Assembly: GCF_030852425.1 (NCBI RefSeq)
Contig: NZ_NSDM01000013.1
Span: 124,001 to 188,000 of the forward strand
From: Saccharothrix longispora
GTDB taxonomy: Bacteria; Actinomycetota; Actinomycetes; Mycobacteriales; Pseudonocardiaceae
Reading direction: 5' to 3'
DNA: 64,000 nt
Positions within the stretch are counted from its first letter, which is position 1; the number at the start of each line of letters is the position of its first letter. The translations under genes and the position numbers were made by a program. The notes under the pieces were generated by a model that searched no databases, was not told where the DNA came from, and saw only the letters and a program-made list of their open reading frames with translations. Positions 1 to 8,412 of this stretch are shown here, piece after piece.

Positions 1-1
1 G

Positions 2-562
2 TGGTTCGCGGCCCTGCTGCGGGCGTTGTTCCGCCCGTTGGTGCACTTCCTCTACACGTACGGGATCACGTTCAACCCGCACGGCGAGAACGTCGTGGTG
101 ATCACCGACGAGTCCCACCTGCCCGTCCGCGTGGCGGTCCTGGACCTGGTGGACGACGTGAACGTGTCGGTGGACCGCGTCCCCGCCCGCGGCCCGGAGC
201 CGGACACCGACGACCCGGTGCTGCCGCGCAAACCGTGGCCGGTGCTGCGCCAGTACATCGTGGACGCCCTGCTGGTCGGCGTCTTCCGCCCCCTGTCCAC
301 CCTGGTCGACCTGCCCGCCGACACCTTCTGGGGCATGGTGCGGGGCGAGGTGGACGCCTACCGCACCCGCTTCCCGGAGCTGGCGGACCGCGTGGACGAG
401 GGCTCCCTGACCGCCCCGGAGTTCCTCCGCTTCCCGCTCAACGGCTACCGGATCACCCTGGGCTACCGCGACCTGGCCGCCCGCCCGCCGGTGCCGAGGA
501 CGGGCACCCTGCCCAACCCCCTGCACGACGTGCCGCCGATCGCGCCCCGTGACGGGTGGTGA
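2..562 (+). CDS. NIS siderophore synthetase (IucA/IucC family), C-terminal part
   Basis: The frame is open to the left edge of the window, so only about the last 186 codons are present of a family usually near 600 residues. NRPS-independent siderophore synthetases adenylate a carboxylate such as citrate or a succinyl-hydroxamate and condense it with an amine or hydroxylamine in the cytoplasm. What supports the call is the YGITFNPHGEN segment close to the left edge, the family's conserved YG...HGQN ATP-site block, followed by a D-x-x-DDVN motif, and a C-terminal helical region typical of the family's FhuF-like end. The stop is at 560-562. A TTG at 26 is in frame but is almost certainly internal. 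Substrate cannot be told from this piece; desferrioxamine-type (DesD) and aerobactin-type members look alike here. Confidence 0.8.
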   Translation, partial: WFAALLRALFRPLVHFLYTYGITFNPHGENVVVITDESHLPVRVAVLDLVDDVNVSVDRVPARGPEPDTDDPVLPRKPWPVLRQYIVDALLVGVFRPLSTLVDLPADTFWGMVRGEVDAYRTRFPELADRVDEGSLTAPEFLRFPLNGYRITLGYRDLAARPPVPRTGTLPNPLHDVPPIAPRDGW

Positions 563-690
563 ACGGACGCACCCCCGATCGACCGCGAGCACCAGAAGGC
601 CCTTCCGAACAGCGCACACGGCGTGCGGCCATTCGGGGGACAAAAGTCCGTTCCCGGCTGCGGCAGGCGTAGCGTCCTGTTCCCACCCCA

Positions 691-752
691 GACCTCGGTG
701 ACGTGACACACCCGCCACGCTCGCGGGCACACATCACGAACCGAGGTCTTTT
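691..752 (+). terminator. Long hairpin followed by TTTT
   Basis: GACCTCGGT (691-699) pairs with ACCGAGGTC (740-748), an inner GTGA/TCAC pair and a CCCGC/GCGGG stem extend the structure, and TTTT follows directly. This fits an intrinsic terminator for the siderophore synthetase transcript; the long arm could also be a regulatory RNA structure ahead of the next gene. The rest of 563-836 shows no gene. Confidence 0.6.
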
Positions 753-836
753 CACGTGCGGATGAAGTGGCACCGGCAGTCGATCGGATCACGCTGCGCG
801 AGCCACCGCCGACAACGCATCGAGGAGTGAACCACC

Positions 837-1565
837 ATGGGAATCCAGCAGAGCCAGGTCCGCCGCGGAGCCGTCGCCACGCTGGCCGGCGTCCTCGCGG
901 TCCCGTTCTTATGGGCGGTCAGCCCGCTGACCGCCCACGCCGCCGTCGACTGCGTCGTGAGCGCCGGCGTGACCCAGACCGACACCGTCGTCACCGGCAC
1001 CCCCGGCAACGACACGATCGACTGCGGCGGCACGAACCCCGCCAAGACGATCAACGGCAACGGCGGCAACGACACCATCACCGGCTCCGACCTCGACGAC
1101 ACGATCGACGGCGGTGACGGCAACGACACCCTCACCGGCGGCACCGGAGCCGACACCCTCACCGGCGGCCTGGGCATCGACACGATCTCCGGCAGCGCCG
1201 GCGACGACACCCTCGTCGGCGCCTCCAACGACGGCAGCCAGGACAGCCTCGACGGCGGCCTCGGCACCGACACCTGCCAGGGACCCGCGCCGGACCCCGA
1301 CATCCACGCCAACTGCGAGAGCACGAGCACCCCGCCGACGACGGGACCGGGCTCGGGCACGGGGAACGCGACCGCGCTGTGCGCCGCGACCGGCGGCGTG
1401 CTCTCCCTGACCCTGAACCCGGTGGGGTACACCTGCGTGTTCAACCCCCTCGGCGCCGGCAACCGCCGCGTCAACGAGGCCCGCGCCATCTGCACCGGAG
1501 CCGGGGGAACGTTCGTGAACCTGCTCCCGCTCAGCTACGCCTGCCTCCTGCCGACCACGCCGTGA
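837..1565 (+). CDS. Secreted RTX-like calcium-binding repeat protein
   Basis: A 242-residue exported protein. It opens with a Sec signal peptide (basic residues 9-10, hydrophobic core, AHA-AV cleavage near residue 35). Residues about 52-125 hold tandem glycine/aspartate nonapeptides of the form GGNDTI, GDGNDTL, GGTGADTL and GGLGIDTI, the hemolysin-type beta-roll repeat that binds calcium outside the cell. After a proline/threonine linker (about 158-170) come two similar cysteine-bounded segments, CAATGG...GYTC and CTGAGG...SYAC, probably disulfide loops. The start is set by GAGGAG at 822-827 seven to ten bases upstream of ATG 837. Leucine 25 in the signal peptide is encoded by the rare codon TTA (909-911), so translation may depend on the bldA tRNA. 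Function beyond calcium binding is unknown; no RTX protease or lipase domain is present. Confidence 0.8.
   Translation: MGIQQSQVRRGAVATLAGVLAVPFLWAVSPLTAHAAVDCVVSAGVTQTDTVVTGTPGNDTIDCGGTNPAKTINGNGGNDTITGSDLDDTIDGGDGNDTLTGGTGADTLTGGLGIDTISGSAGDDTLVGASNDGSQDSLDGGLGTDTCQGPAPDPDIHANCESTSTPPTTGPGSGTGNATALCAATGGVLSLTLNPVGYTCVFNPLGAGNRRVNEARAICTGAGGTFVNLLPLSYACLLPTTP
909..911 (+). other. Rare TTA leucine codon
   Basis: In-frame TTA (codon 25) inside the signal peptide of the RTX-like protein. In high-GC actinomycetes TTA codons are scarce and read by the developmentally controlled bldA leucyl-tRNA, so this codon can tie expression to development. Confidence 0.75.
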
Positions 1566-1615
1566 CCCACTCCACCCGGTGACGGCCGCTCCGAACGGCA
1601 GGGAGGGGACGGGCG

Positions 1616-1660
1616 TCCGGCCGCCCCGCCCGGTATCCCCGGCCGGGCGGGGCGGCCGGA
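1616..1660. terminator. Bidirectional terminator hairpin
   Basis: A perfect 18-bp inverted repeat, TCCGGCCGCCCCGCCCGG (1616-1633) and its complement (1643-1660), with a 9-base loop, sits between two convergent genes and can end both transcripts. Confidence 0.8.
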
Positions 1661-1663
1661 GGG

Positions 1664-2398
1664 TCAGCGGCGGGCCAGGGTGAGGTAGGCGAAGCCCAGG
1701 GCGCCGCGGTAGCCCCTGAGCCAGCCCTCGCGGTGGTCGTCGACGATCCCGCGGACGGCGTCGGCCTCAGGGTGGTCGGGGTTGGCCAGCAGCCAGCGCT
1801 CGCGGGAGGCGCACCAGCGGGACTCGAAGTCGTCCCACTCGTCCAGGGTGGCGGTGGTCAGGTTCAGCAGGCGGTAGCCGCCGGCCAGGGCCAGGTCCAC
1901 CAGGTCGGGCAGCGGGGTGAAGCCCGCGTCGCCGAAGATCCCCCGGGCCAGGGCGTTGGGTTCGCGCTCCCAGAAGCCGTCGCCCAGCAGCAGGGTCCCG
2001 CCGGGCTTCAGGCGGGCGCGCATGGCCTCCAGGGTGGCCTCCGCGCCACCCCACGCGTGCGACGCGCCGATGGAGACGGCCACGTCCGCCGGGTCGGTGT
2101 CGAAGGTCGTCACGTCGGCCAGGGCCAGGGTGACGCGGTCGGCCAGGCCGCGGGACTCGACGTTCGCGCGGCCCCGGGCGATGGCGTGGTCGTCGCTGTC
2201 GACGCCGATGCCGAGGACGCCCGGCTGGTGCTCGACCGCCCTGAGCAGCAACTCGGCCCAGCCGCAGCCGTAGTCGACGATCGACTGCCCCGGGGTCGGG
2301 TGCAGGCCGCCGATCAGGCCGTACGCCTTGGCGTCGGAGAGCGGGGAGTTGAAGTCGAGCAGGGCGTGGCCGTTCAGCGGTGCGTCCGTCACGGCCAC
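1664..2398 (-). CDS. Class I SAM-dependent methyltransferase
   Basis: A 244-residue cytoplasmic enzyme with a Rossmann methyltransferase fold. Motif I is VDYGCGWAEL at about residues 41-50 (the SAM-binding D-x-G-C-G loop), an acidic strand end follows in GIGVDSDD near 64-71, a motif II/III segment is LADVTTFDTDPAD near 93-105, and a GASHAWGG stretch replaces the usual post-I loop. The sequence resembles small-molecule methyltransferases of the UbiE/cyclopropane-synthase-like type, but the acceptor substrate cannot be assigned. It stands alone: rarA lies upstream on the same strand 34 bases away and the convergent RTX-like gene is separated by a strong terminator. Confidence 0.8.
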   Translation of the reverse strand: MAVTDAPLNGHALLDFNSPLSDAKAYGLIGGLHPTPGQSIVDYGCGWAELLLRAVEHQPGVLGIGVDSDDHAIARGRANVESRGLADRVTLALADVTTFDTDPADVAVSIGASHAWGGAEATLEAMRARLKPGGTLLLGDGFWEREPNALARGIFGDAGFTPLPDLVDLALAGGYRLLNLTTATLDEWDDFESRWCASRERWLLANPDHPEADAVRGIVDDHREGWLRGYRGALGFAYLTLARR

Positions 2399-2432
2399 AC
2401 CGTGGCAGAGAACCGGTGTTCCGGAAACGGAT

Positions 2433-3782
2433 TTACCGCTCCTGGCCCCGCACGACGCGGCGCAGCCTCGGCAGGCGTTCGGCCAGCACCCGTTCGTTGC
2501 CCCGGCCGGTCGGCTCGTAGTAGTCGCGGCCGACCAGGTCGTCCGGCGGGTACTGCTGCGTCAGCACGCCCTCGGGCACGTCGTGCGGGTAGCGGTAGCC
2601 CCGGGCGTTGCCGAGCTTCTCCGCTCCCGCGTAGTGGCCGTCGCGCAGGTGCGCGGGCACCGAGCCGACCGCGCCCCCGCGCACGTCGGACATGGCCGCG
2701 CCGATGGCCGTGGTCACCGCGTTCGACTTGGGCGCGGTCGCCAGGTGGATGGTCGCCTGCGCCAGGTTCAGCGCGCACTCGGGCAGCCCGATCAGCTGCA
2801 CGGCCTGCGCGGCGGCCACGCACGTCTGCAACGCGGTCGGGTCGGCCATGCCCACGTCCTCGCTGGCGTGGATCACGAGCCGCCGCGCGATGAACCTCGG
2901 GTCCTCGCCCGCCTCGATCATCCGGGCCAGGTAGTGCAGCGCCGCGTCGACGTCCGACCCGCGGATCGACTTGATGAACGCGCTGGTCACGTCGTAGTGC
3001 TGGTCGCCCTGCCGGTCGTAGCGCACGGCCGCCCTGTCGACCGTGGCCTCCAGGGTGGCCAGCGTGAGGACCCCGCCCCCGTCGACGGCGTCGGCGGCGG
3101 CCTCCAGGGCGGTCAGCGCGCGGCGGGCGTCACCGCCCGCCAGCCTCACCAGGTGGTCCTCGGCCTCCGGTTCCACGGTGATCGCGCCGTTCAGGCCCCG
3201 CTCGTCCTCGACCGCGCGCCGGACCAGCACGCGGACCGCGTCGTCGGTCAACGGCCGCAGCTGGAGCACCAGCGACCGCGACAGCAGCGGCGACACGACC
3301 GAGAAGAACGGGTTCTCCGTGGTCGCCGCGACCAGCAGCACGATCCGGTCCTCGACGGCGCCGAGCAGCGCGTCCTGCTGGGTCTTGGAGAACCGGTGCA
3401 CCTCGTCGATGAACAGCACGGTCGACTCGCCGGAGCGCACCAGGCGGCGGCGCGCCTCGTCGATGACCGCGCGCACCTCCTTCACGCCCGCGGACAGGGC
3501 CGACAGCGCGGCGAACCGGCGACCGGTGGCCTGCGACACGAGCGTGGCCAGCGTCGTCTTGCCGGTGCCGGGCGGGCCGTAGAGCATCACGGACGCCGGT
3601 GACGAGCCCTCCACGAGCCGCCGCAGCGGCGCGCCCGGTCCGAGCAGGTGGTCCTGCCCGACGACCTCGTCGAGGGTGCGCGGGCGCATCCGGACCGCCA
3701 GCGGCGCGTTGGCCGCGATGCGCTCGGCGCGCTCCTCGTCGGTCGCGCCGAACAAGCCCTCGTCGTACAGCCCCTCGTCCAC
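2433..3782 (-). CDS. rarA: Replication-associated recombination protein A (RarA/MgsA AAA+ ATPase)
   Basis: A 449-residue AAA+ clamp-loader-like ATPase that acts at stalled or damaged replication forks. Domains in order: N-terminal [17 protein letters not shown] box at about 27-43, Walker [10 protein letters not shown] at about 69-77, Walker B LFIDEVHR at about 123-130, sensor 1 TTEN, then the RarA-specific helical and tetramerisation domain with IKSIRGSD and the C-terminal [16 protein letters not shown] signature. The open frame runs further upstream to 4520, but that part reads antisense through the next gene; the start is taken as GTG 3782, giving [12 protein letters not shown], which matches the usual length and N-terminus. 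It is divergent from the lysozyme-like gene, with about 90 bases between them for both promoters. Confidence 0.92.
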   Translation of the reverse strand: MDEGLYDEGLFGATDEERAERIAANAPLAVRMRPRTLDEVVGQDHLLGPGAPLRRLVEGSSPASVMLYGPPGTGKTTLATLVSQATGRRFAALSALSAGVKEVRAVIDEARRRLVRSGESTVLFIDEVHRFSKTQQDALLGAVEDRIVLLVAATTENPFFSVVSPLLSRSLVLQLRPLTDDAVRVLVRRAVEDERGLNGAITVEPEAEDHLVRLAGGDARRALTALEAAADAVDGGGVLTLATLEATVDRAAVRYDRQGDQHYDVTSAFIKSIRGSDVDAALHYLARMIEAGEDPRFIARRLVIHASEDVGMADPTALQTCVAAAQAVQLIGLPECALNLAQATIHLATAPKSNAVTTAIGAAMSDVRGGAVGSVPAHLRDGHYAGAEKLGNARGYRYPHDVPEGVLTQQYPPDDLVGRDYYEPTGRGNERVLAERLPRLRRVVRGQER

Positions 3783-3872
3783 GCGTTCGACTGTAGCCGC
3801 CCTGTGCAGTGCCGCTGTCCAGGCGTGCAACAGCCGTTCCGCGCAGGTGGGACGCGGTGCAGGGTGACCGCC

Positions 3873-4640
3873 ATGAGCACGTTGAGCCCGGAGCGGATAG
3901 CCCGGCACGCCCACGACGCGGGGTTCCGCGGACAGGACCTCACGATCGCCGTGGCGGTCGCGCTGGCCGAGTCCGGCGGCGACCCGCGTGCGCACAACTC
4001 CACCCCGCCGGACGACTCCTACGGGCTGTGGCAGGTCAACATGCTGGGTTCGCTGGGGCCGGCGCGGCGGCGCGAGTTCGGGCTGGATTCCGACAGCGAC
4101 CTGTTCTCCCCGGCGGAGAACGCGCGGGCCGCCAACCGGATCTCCGGTGACGGTCGCGACTGGACGCCGTGGAGCACCTACACCAACGGCGCCTACAGGA
4201 AGCACCTGGACGAGGCGCGGCGCGGCGTGGAGGCCATGAAGCGCGGCGGGGGTTCCGGGGGTTCGGGCGGCGGCGGGCGCGGGGGCGGCGGGCGCGGGGG
4301 CGGCGGCGGCTTCTCGGTCGACCTCGCCGTGCTGCGCGACTACGCCCGCCGGACGCGGAACTCCGCCGACGACCTGACCGCGCTCGGCAGGCGGCACGTG
4401 CGGGAGGTCCGGGAGATCGCCGACGACAGCTTCGGCCGGATCGGGAAGCAGTCGGGGTTCGCGGACGCGCTGGACGACTTCGGCGCGGCGCTGCGCAAGC
4501 AGGTCAAGGCGGTCGCGCACAACACCGACGCGCTGGCCGCGTCCGCGCGGAACTCGGCCCGCGCCTACCGGGAGCAGGAGGACGACGTGGCCGGTTCGCT
4601 GCGCGGCGGCCGCGTCGTGCGGGGCGGGGGCGAGGGGTGA
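3873..4640 (+). CDS. Lysozyme/transglycosylase-like domain joined to a WXG-type helical region
   Basis: A 255-residue protein without a Sec signal peptide. Residues about 1-125 form a goose-lysozyme/SLT-like domain: ALAESGG around residue 30 carries the likely catalytic glutamate, followed by SYGLWQVN and a final [14 protein letters not shown] helix typical of peptidoglycan-cleaving muramidases. A glycine/arginine-rich hinge (about 128-150) leads to an alpha-helical tail of ESX/WXG-type character rich in alanine and arginine. Known families of this layout are exported by type VII-like systems; here export is inferred. The stop overlaps the ATG of the CHAP gene (TGATG), so the two are co-translated. 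ATG 3873 is chosen because upstream in-frame sequence is antisense to rarA. It could be a cell-wall remodelling enzyme or an anti-bacterial toxin. Confidence 0.75.
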   Translation: MSTLSPERIARHAHDAGFRGQDLTIAVAVALAESGGDPRAHNSTPPDDSYGLWQVNMLGSLGPARRREFGLDSDSDLFSPAENARAANRISGDGRDWTPWSTYTNGAYRKHLDEARRGVEAMKRGGGSGGSGGGGRGGGGRGGGGGFSVDLAVLRDYARRTRNSADDLTALGRRHVREVREIADDSFGRIGKQSGFADALDDFGAALRKQVKAVAHNTDALAASARNSARAYREQEDDVAGSLRGGRVVRGGGEG

Positions 4641-5671
4641 TGGACGCGCGCGCGATGGCCCGGCACTTCGCCGAGAGCATGATCGGGCACCGGAACTCGC
4701 TGGCCGGCAAGGCCGAGGACGCGGTGAAGGCGCAGTACGCGCTGCACCGGACCGCGACCGCGCTCACCGACCAGGCCGAGGACCAGGGCAAGGCCGCCAG
4801 GACCGTGCTGGAGCACTGGAAGGGCGACAACTCCGAGGGGTTCGAGCGGCGCTCGGCCGGGCTCGGCAGGCAGCTGCGGACCACCGCCGACGCGGCGCGG
4901 GACGCGGAGAAGGTCGTCGCGGGCGTCACGAGCGCGTTGACCACGGGGCACGCGCGGGCGCGGCTGGCCGTGGACGAGTACCTCGACAAGGCCGCGGGGC
5001 TCCTCGACGCGGGGCTGAAGGTGGGCACGCGGGCCGCGCTGCTCAAGGCCGTCGGCCAGGCCGCGGACCTGGAGCCGAGGTACACCAAGGAGACCGCGGA
5101 GGCCGTGCGGCACGCGCGCGGCGAACTGGAGGACGCGGCGCGGAGGCTGCGTGCCCTGGAGAAGGACGTCGAGCACGACGGGGTCGCCGACGGCCGGGCC
5201 GAGCGGACCCGGGGCGGCGCCGGTGGCCGCACCCGACCGTCCAACGCCCGCGGCAAGGGCCGGTCCCGCACGATCGTCTCGGCCGCCCGGCGCGAGCTGG
5301 GCACGCGCGAGAGCCCGCCCGGCAGCAACCGCAACCCGTACGGCCCGACGGCCGCGTGGTGCTCGTCGTTCGCCACGTCGATGTGGCGCAAGGCGGGCGT
5401 GGACATCCCCGTGCTGCCGTTCACCGGCGACGTGTTCCGCTGGGGGCAGCGCAACGGCAAGGCGTACACGTCGCTGAGCGCCGTGCGCCCCGGTGACGTG
5501 CTGCTGTTCGGGACCGGGCCGTCGAGCCCGGCGACCAGCAGGCACATCGGGATCGTGGAGAAGGTCTCGGGCGGCACCGTGACGCTGATCGAGGGCAACT
5601 CCGGTGACGCCGTGCGGCGCAACACGCACAAGCTCAGCCCGGCCACGTTCTACGGAGGGGTGCACCCGTGA
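4640..5671 (+). CDS. WXG-type N-terminal domain fused to a CHAP amidase/endopeptidase
   Basis: A 343-residue protein. The first ~190 residues are helical with a classical W-x-G turn ([11 protein letters not shown] at residue 60), as in ESX/WXG100 proteins; a basic, glycine-rich linker follows (about 190-215). The C-terminal ~125 residues are a CHAP domain: [12 protein letters not shown] holds the nucleophile cysteine, RPGDVLLFG the conserved GD turn, RHIGIVEKV the histidine and LIEGNSG the third catalytic residue. CHAP enzymes cut peptide or amide bonds in peptidoglycan. No signal peptide is present, so export by a type VII-like route is inferred from the WXG part. It overlaps the upstream hydrolase gene by one base and the downstream YbaB-like gene by four, so the four genes form one operon. 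Confidence 0.78.
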   Translation: MDARAMARHFAESMIGHRNSLAGKAEDAVKAQYALHRTATALTDQAEDQGKAARTVLEHWKGDNSEGFERRSAGLGRQLRTTADAARDAEKVVAGVTSALTTGHARARLAVDEYLDKAAGLLDAGLKVGTRAALLKAVGQAADLEPRYTKETAEAVRHARGELEDAARRLRALEKDVEHDGVADGRAERTRGGAGGRTRPSNARGKGRSRTIVSAARRELGTRESPPGSNRNPYGPTAAWCSSFATSMWRKAGVDIPVLPFTGDVFRWGQRNGKAYTSLSAVRPGDVLLFGTGPSSPATSRHIGIVEKVSGGTVTLIEGNSGDAVRRNTHKLSPATFYGGVHP

Positions 5672-5943
5672 TCACCGCGAACGCGCACGACCCGGACACC
5701 GGCATCGCGGTCGAGGTGGGGCCGGGCGGCGGCCTGCGCGGGCTGACCTTCGACACCCGGTCGCTGCGGCTCGGACCCGGCGGGCTGGCCAGGGCGGTCC
5801 TGGCGCTGGTGGACACCGCGACCGCCCGCGCCAACGCCCGCGCCCAGCGGGAACTGGGTGACCTGTCCGCCCTGGGGCTCTCCGTGCAGGAGCGCCTGGT
5901 CGAGTCGGTCGAGGACACGACCCCCGAGACGTGGCGGGTGTGA
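5668..5943 (+). CDS. Small YbaB/EbfC-like protein
   Basis: A 91-residue acidic protein. Pattern: a short beta-rich N-terminus with GIAVEVGPGGGLRGLTF, then a helix with LARAVLALVDTATARANARA. This strand-strand-helix arrangement is like YbaB/EbfC-type proteins that commonly accompany ESX genes in Pseudonocardiales; in that setting their DNA-binding role is not established. It overlaps the CHAP gene by four bases (GTGA) and the next gene by 13 bases, so it is translationally coupled. The family call is by pattern only. Confidence 0.5.
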   Translation: MITANAHDPDTGIAVEVGPGGGLRGLTFDTRSLRLGPGGLARAVLALVDTATARANARAQRELGDLSALGLSVQERLVESVEDTTPETWRV

Positions 5944-6209
5944 CGGTGGGGTTGAGCGAGCGGTTGGACGCCGTGCGGCGGGGGGCGTCGGCGCGGGGCG
6001 TGACGGTCGTGGTGGACCTGCACGGCAAGCTGGTCGACCTGGCTTTCGAGCGGGAGGCGCTGTCGATGCGGCCGCATGAGCTGGCCGGCGTCGTGCGCGC
6101 CCTGGCGGAGGAGGCGTCCGAGGCGGCCCTGGCCGAGGGCACGGCCCTCCTGGCCGACGTGGTGCCGCCGACCTGGTCGGCCGGCGAGTCCGACGTTCCC
6201 GCCGGGTGA
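5931..6209 (+). CDS. Second small YbaB/EbfC-like protein
   Basis: A 92-residue protein of the same shape as its upstream neighbour: N-terminal helix SERLDAVRRGASA, a beta hairpin VTVVVDLHGKLVDLAF, then a helix RPHELAGVVRALAEEASEAAL. In-frame GTG codons at 5931, 5940 and 5946 are all possible starts; 5931 overlaps the previous stop and is kept. Its last codons and stop lie inside a long palindrome that also serves as the operon's terminator. The pair may form a heterodimer; function unknown. Confidence 0.5.
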   Translation: MAGVTVGLSERLDAVRRGASARGVTVVVDLHGKLVDLAFEREALSMRPHELAGVVRALAEEASEAALAEGTALLADVVPPTWSAGESDVPAG

Positions 6210-6306
6210 GTCCCACGTTCAGGGCGCGTGTGTTCTTCACTCGCGCGTGAAGAACACAGGAGCCCTGGACGTGGGACTCACCCGGCCTGGACGTTGGACT
6301 CTCGGG
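6202..6306. repeat. Dispersed inverted repeat / bidirectional terminator, copy 1
   Basis: An 84-bp palindrome (6202-6285) with arms built on CCGGGTGAGTCCCACGTTCA and its complement, an inner perfect 11-bp stem GTGTTCTTCAC/GTGAAGAACAC and a TCGCGC loop. A further direct unit CCTGGACGTTGGACTCTCGG follows at 6286. The same unit recurs many times at 61651-61815. It lies between convergent genes and probably terminates both. Confidence 0.8.
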
Positions 6307-6314
6307 GGCTGGGG

Positions 6315-7091
6315 TTACGACTCGCGGGTGGGTCGGGTCACGGTGGACAGGAGGGTGGCGACGTGGCGGGCGAAGCCGGCGGTGTCGGTGGGGGTCACGC
6401 GCACCCACTGCTCGGCGCCCGAGCGCTCGGTGGTCGTCGCGTACCGGCCGGCGGCGGTGTCGGTCCAGCTCAGCACGGCGGACCGGCCGGCGCGGCCGGT
6501 GGCGGCGAGCTGGCCGGTGGCGACGCGGGGCGAGTCGACGAGGGTCGTGATCGCCCGGGTCGCGCGGCCGGTGACGCCCGCCTGCGCGAGGGCGCGTTCG
6601 AGGGCGGCGTGACCGCCGGTGGCGTAGGCGTGCATCGCGGCGGAGAACGCCGGGCGCGGCAGCGAGACCGGTTCGCCGGGGCCGGGCGCGGCGTCGCCCA
6701 CGACCCTGGTGACGGCGGCCACGAGGTCCGTGACGGGTTCCAGGGCCACCTCGCTGTCGTTGAGCACGGCCAGCACGGCACGGGAGCCGCGGGCCGTCGC
6801 CAGCACGCGCCAGGGCGTCGGGCGGAACACCAGGGCGTCGATGCTCGGCGAGCCGTGCGCCAACAGCCCGAACAGGTCCTCCAGCTCGGGCGAGACGTCG
6901 TCGCCGTCGGCCAGGCCCGCCCCGGTGAGCGTGCGCAGCACCTCCGCGCCCAGGTCGTCGCGCTCGTCCTCGGTGCGGCCGTGCGAGGGCACCTCCAGCG
7001 GGTACGGCGGGTCACCCTCCCCCAGGTCCTCCCAGAGCAGGTCGAACTCCAGGTGGGACAGCACCACCGCGGTGGTCGAACGTCGCGCCAT
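6315..7091 (-). CDS. ESX secretion-associated EspG-family chaperone
   Basis: A 258-residue cytoplasmic protein. EspG proteins bind PE/PPE or WXG-type substrates and keep them soluble for the type VII machinery. Family features seen: the opening LSHLEFDLLWEDLG segment, the repeated beta-sheet layout with ALVFRPTPWRVLATARG near the middle, and the closing GAEQWVRVTPTDTAGFARHVATLL, where aromatic/threonine positions match the usual C-terminus. ATG 7091 is the clear start; the longer open frame upstream is antisense to the AraC gene. It is transcribed toward the hydrolase operon and divergent from the AraC regulator, so it sits in the middle of the ESX substrate region. Confidence 0.75.
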   Translation of the reverse strand: MARRSTTAVVLSHLEFDLLWEDLGEGDPPYPLEVPSHGRTEDERDDLGAEVLRTLTGAGLADGDDVSPELEDLFGLLAHGSPSIDALVFRPTPWRVLATARGSRAVLAVLNDSEVALEPVTDLVAAVTRVVGDAAPGPGEPVSLPRPAFSAAMHAYATGGHAALERALAQAGVTGRATRAITTLVDSPRVATGQLAATGRAGRSAVLSWTDTAAGRYATTTERSGAEQWVRVTPTDTAGFARHVATLLSTVTRPTRES

Positions 7092-7145
7092 GACGCCAGA
7101 AGGTAGTGGTCCGACGGCGCTCGCGCGGCGGGTTGGGCACAACAG

Positions 7146-7916
7146 GTGGCTAGGCTGCCGCACGTGGACGTCGCCGGTGGGGTGCTGACCGTCCGCGCCT
7201 CCGGAGCCGCCGCCGCGAGAGCGGCGCTCACCGGGGGCGCGACGACGCCCGAGCACATCCAGCTGCTGCTGCGCTGCCCGGTGCCGGCGGGTGTCGGGGG
7301 CGCGGGCGCCGAGCTGCGGTTCCCCGACTGCTCGCTGCACGTGCTGCCGGCGGGCGTGGTGGCGCTGACGGTGGCCGAGGCGCGGCTGACGGTCGGGTTC
7401 GGCGAGCTGAAGCCGCTGATGTTCCAGCCGGTGCCGGTGGACGCGGCGCTGCGCTCGGTGTTCTCCGGCGCGGTGGCGCACGTGCTGGCGGCCGCGCACG
7501 TGCTCGACCCGCACGGTCTGGCGCACCACCTCGTGGGGCTGGCCGAGCTGGTGCTGCGCAGTGCCCTGCGCGCCGAGCTGGACCGGGTGGACGCGCTGGC
7601 GGCGCGCCGCCGCGAGGCGCTGGAGTACATGCGGGAGCACCTGGCAGACCCGGAGCTGGGCGCGGACCGGGTCGCCGAGGCGCTGTTCATCTCCCGGCGG
7701 CGGCTCTACCAGCTGTTCGACGACGGGCAGGGCGTGGCCGAGCGCATCCGGGGCCTGCGGATCGACCGGGCCAAGGCGCTGCTGGCCGACCCGGCGAAGG
7801 CGGGCCGCGGCATCGGCGAGATCGCCCGGGACTGCGGTTTCGTCAGCGCGGCGCACTTCTCCCGGACGTTCCGCCAGGTCGTGGGGTCGACGCCGAGCCA
7901 GTACCGGGCGCGCTGA
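7146..7916 (+). CDS. AraC-family transcriptional regulator
   Basis: A 256-residue regulator. The N-terminal ~150 residues are an AraC-type sensor region without a recognised ligand motif. The C-terminal ~100 residues carry two helix-turn-helix motifs: ADRVAEALFISRRRLYQLF (first HTH) and GEIARDCGFVSAAHFSRTFRQ with the typical GxxxxSxFSRxFR pattern, ending in the family's GSTPSQYR. GTG 7146 and GTG 7164 are both in frame. Divergent from espG with 54 bases between, so it may control the ESX-like substrates on either side. Its 3' end overlaps the convergent gene by 74 bases. Confidence 0.85.
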   Translation: MARLPHVDVAGGVLTVRASGAAAARAALTGGATTPEHIQLLLRCPVPAGVGGAGAELRFPDCSLHVLPAGVVALTVAEARLTVGFGELKPLMFQPVPVDAALRSVFSGAVAHVLAAAHVLDPHGLAHHLVGLAELVLRSALRAELDRVDALAARRREALEYMREHLADPELGADRVAEALFISRRRLYQLFDDGQGVAERIRGLRIDRAKALLADPAKAGRGIGEIARDCGFVSAAHFSRTFRQVVGSTPSQYRAR

Positions 7917-8412
7917 ACTCCACCCCGGACACGAACCGGCCGGCGACGCCCGCCACGTCGAGCCAGCCGCGCCCGGTCGGCGAGTGCAGCGTGAACACGG
8001 CGACGCGCGGGTGGTCCGGGTCGGTCACCACGACCTGGAGCTGCGCGCCCGGCCCGGTCACCGGGACGCGTTCCACGATCACCACCGGGTAGCCGGTCGC
8101 CGTCTCGCCCCGGGTCACGTCGCGGATCGACGGGCCGTCGATGTGCAGGCCCAGCTCGCCCGGGTCGGCGGGCCGGTCGACGCCGACGACGGCCGCGACC
8201 AGCAGCGCCGGGTCCGCGTCGGGGTGCTCGACGACGGCCAGCAGCCCCGCGCCCTGCCGGTGGGCCATCTCGGCGGCCTGCGTCGCGGACACCTCCAGGC
8301 CGGGGTCGCGCGTGCCCTTGACGCGGCGCAGCACGGCGAGCAGCTCGTCCGCGGTGCGTTCGGGCGTGCCCAGCGACACCGGGGTGACCCCCGGCACGGG
8401 TGCGAGTCTCAC
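7843..8412 (-). CDS. ESX-cluster protein of unknown function
   Basis: A 189-residue protein that I cannot assign to a family. It is a mixed alpha/beta sequence with central strands VVIVERVPV, LQVVVTD and RVAVFTLHSP and the motif PTGRGW, reminiscent of small actinobacterial proteins that end ESX substrate operons. GTG 8412 overlaps the stop of the upstream WXG-like gene (GTGA), which fixes the start. The last ~25 codons, rich in Gly/Ser/Pro, run antisense to the end of the AraC gene. It is the last gene of the five-gene reverse operon 7843-10996. Confidence 0.6.
   Translation of the reverse strand: MRLAPVPGVTPVSLGTPERTADELLAVLRRVKGTRDPGLEVSATQAAEMAHRQGAGLLAVVEHPDADPALLVAAVVGVDRPADPGELGLHIDGPSIRDVTRGETATGYPVVIVERVPVTGPGAQLQVVVTDPDHPRVAVFTLHSPTGRGWLDVAGVAGRFVSGVEFSAPGTGSASTPRPGGTSGRSAPR

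Noticed and set aside
3783-4520. N-terminal extension of the rarA reading frame on the minus strand
   Set aside because: It reads antisense through the lysozyme-like gene, has no family match and would give an oversized RarA; GTG 3782 gives the normal length.
6202-6285. Palindrome as a CRISPR unit or attachment site
   Set aside because: Units lack regular spacers, no cas genes are near, and copy 2 has a nested rather than array-like structure.
8401-8412. Frameshift between the WXG-type and the last gene of the ESX operon
   Set aside because: The GTGA overlap is a normal stop-start junction and both proteins have sensible ends.
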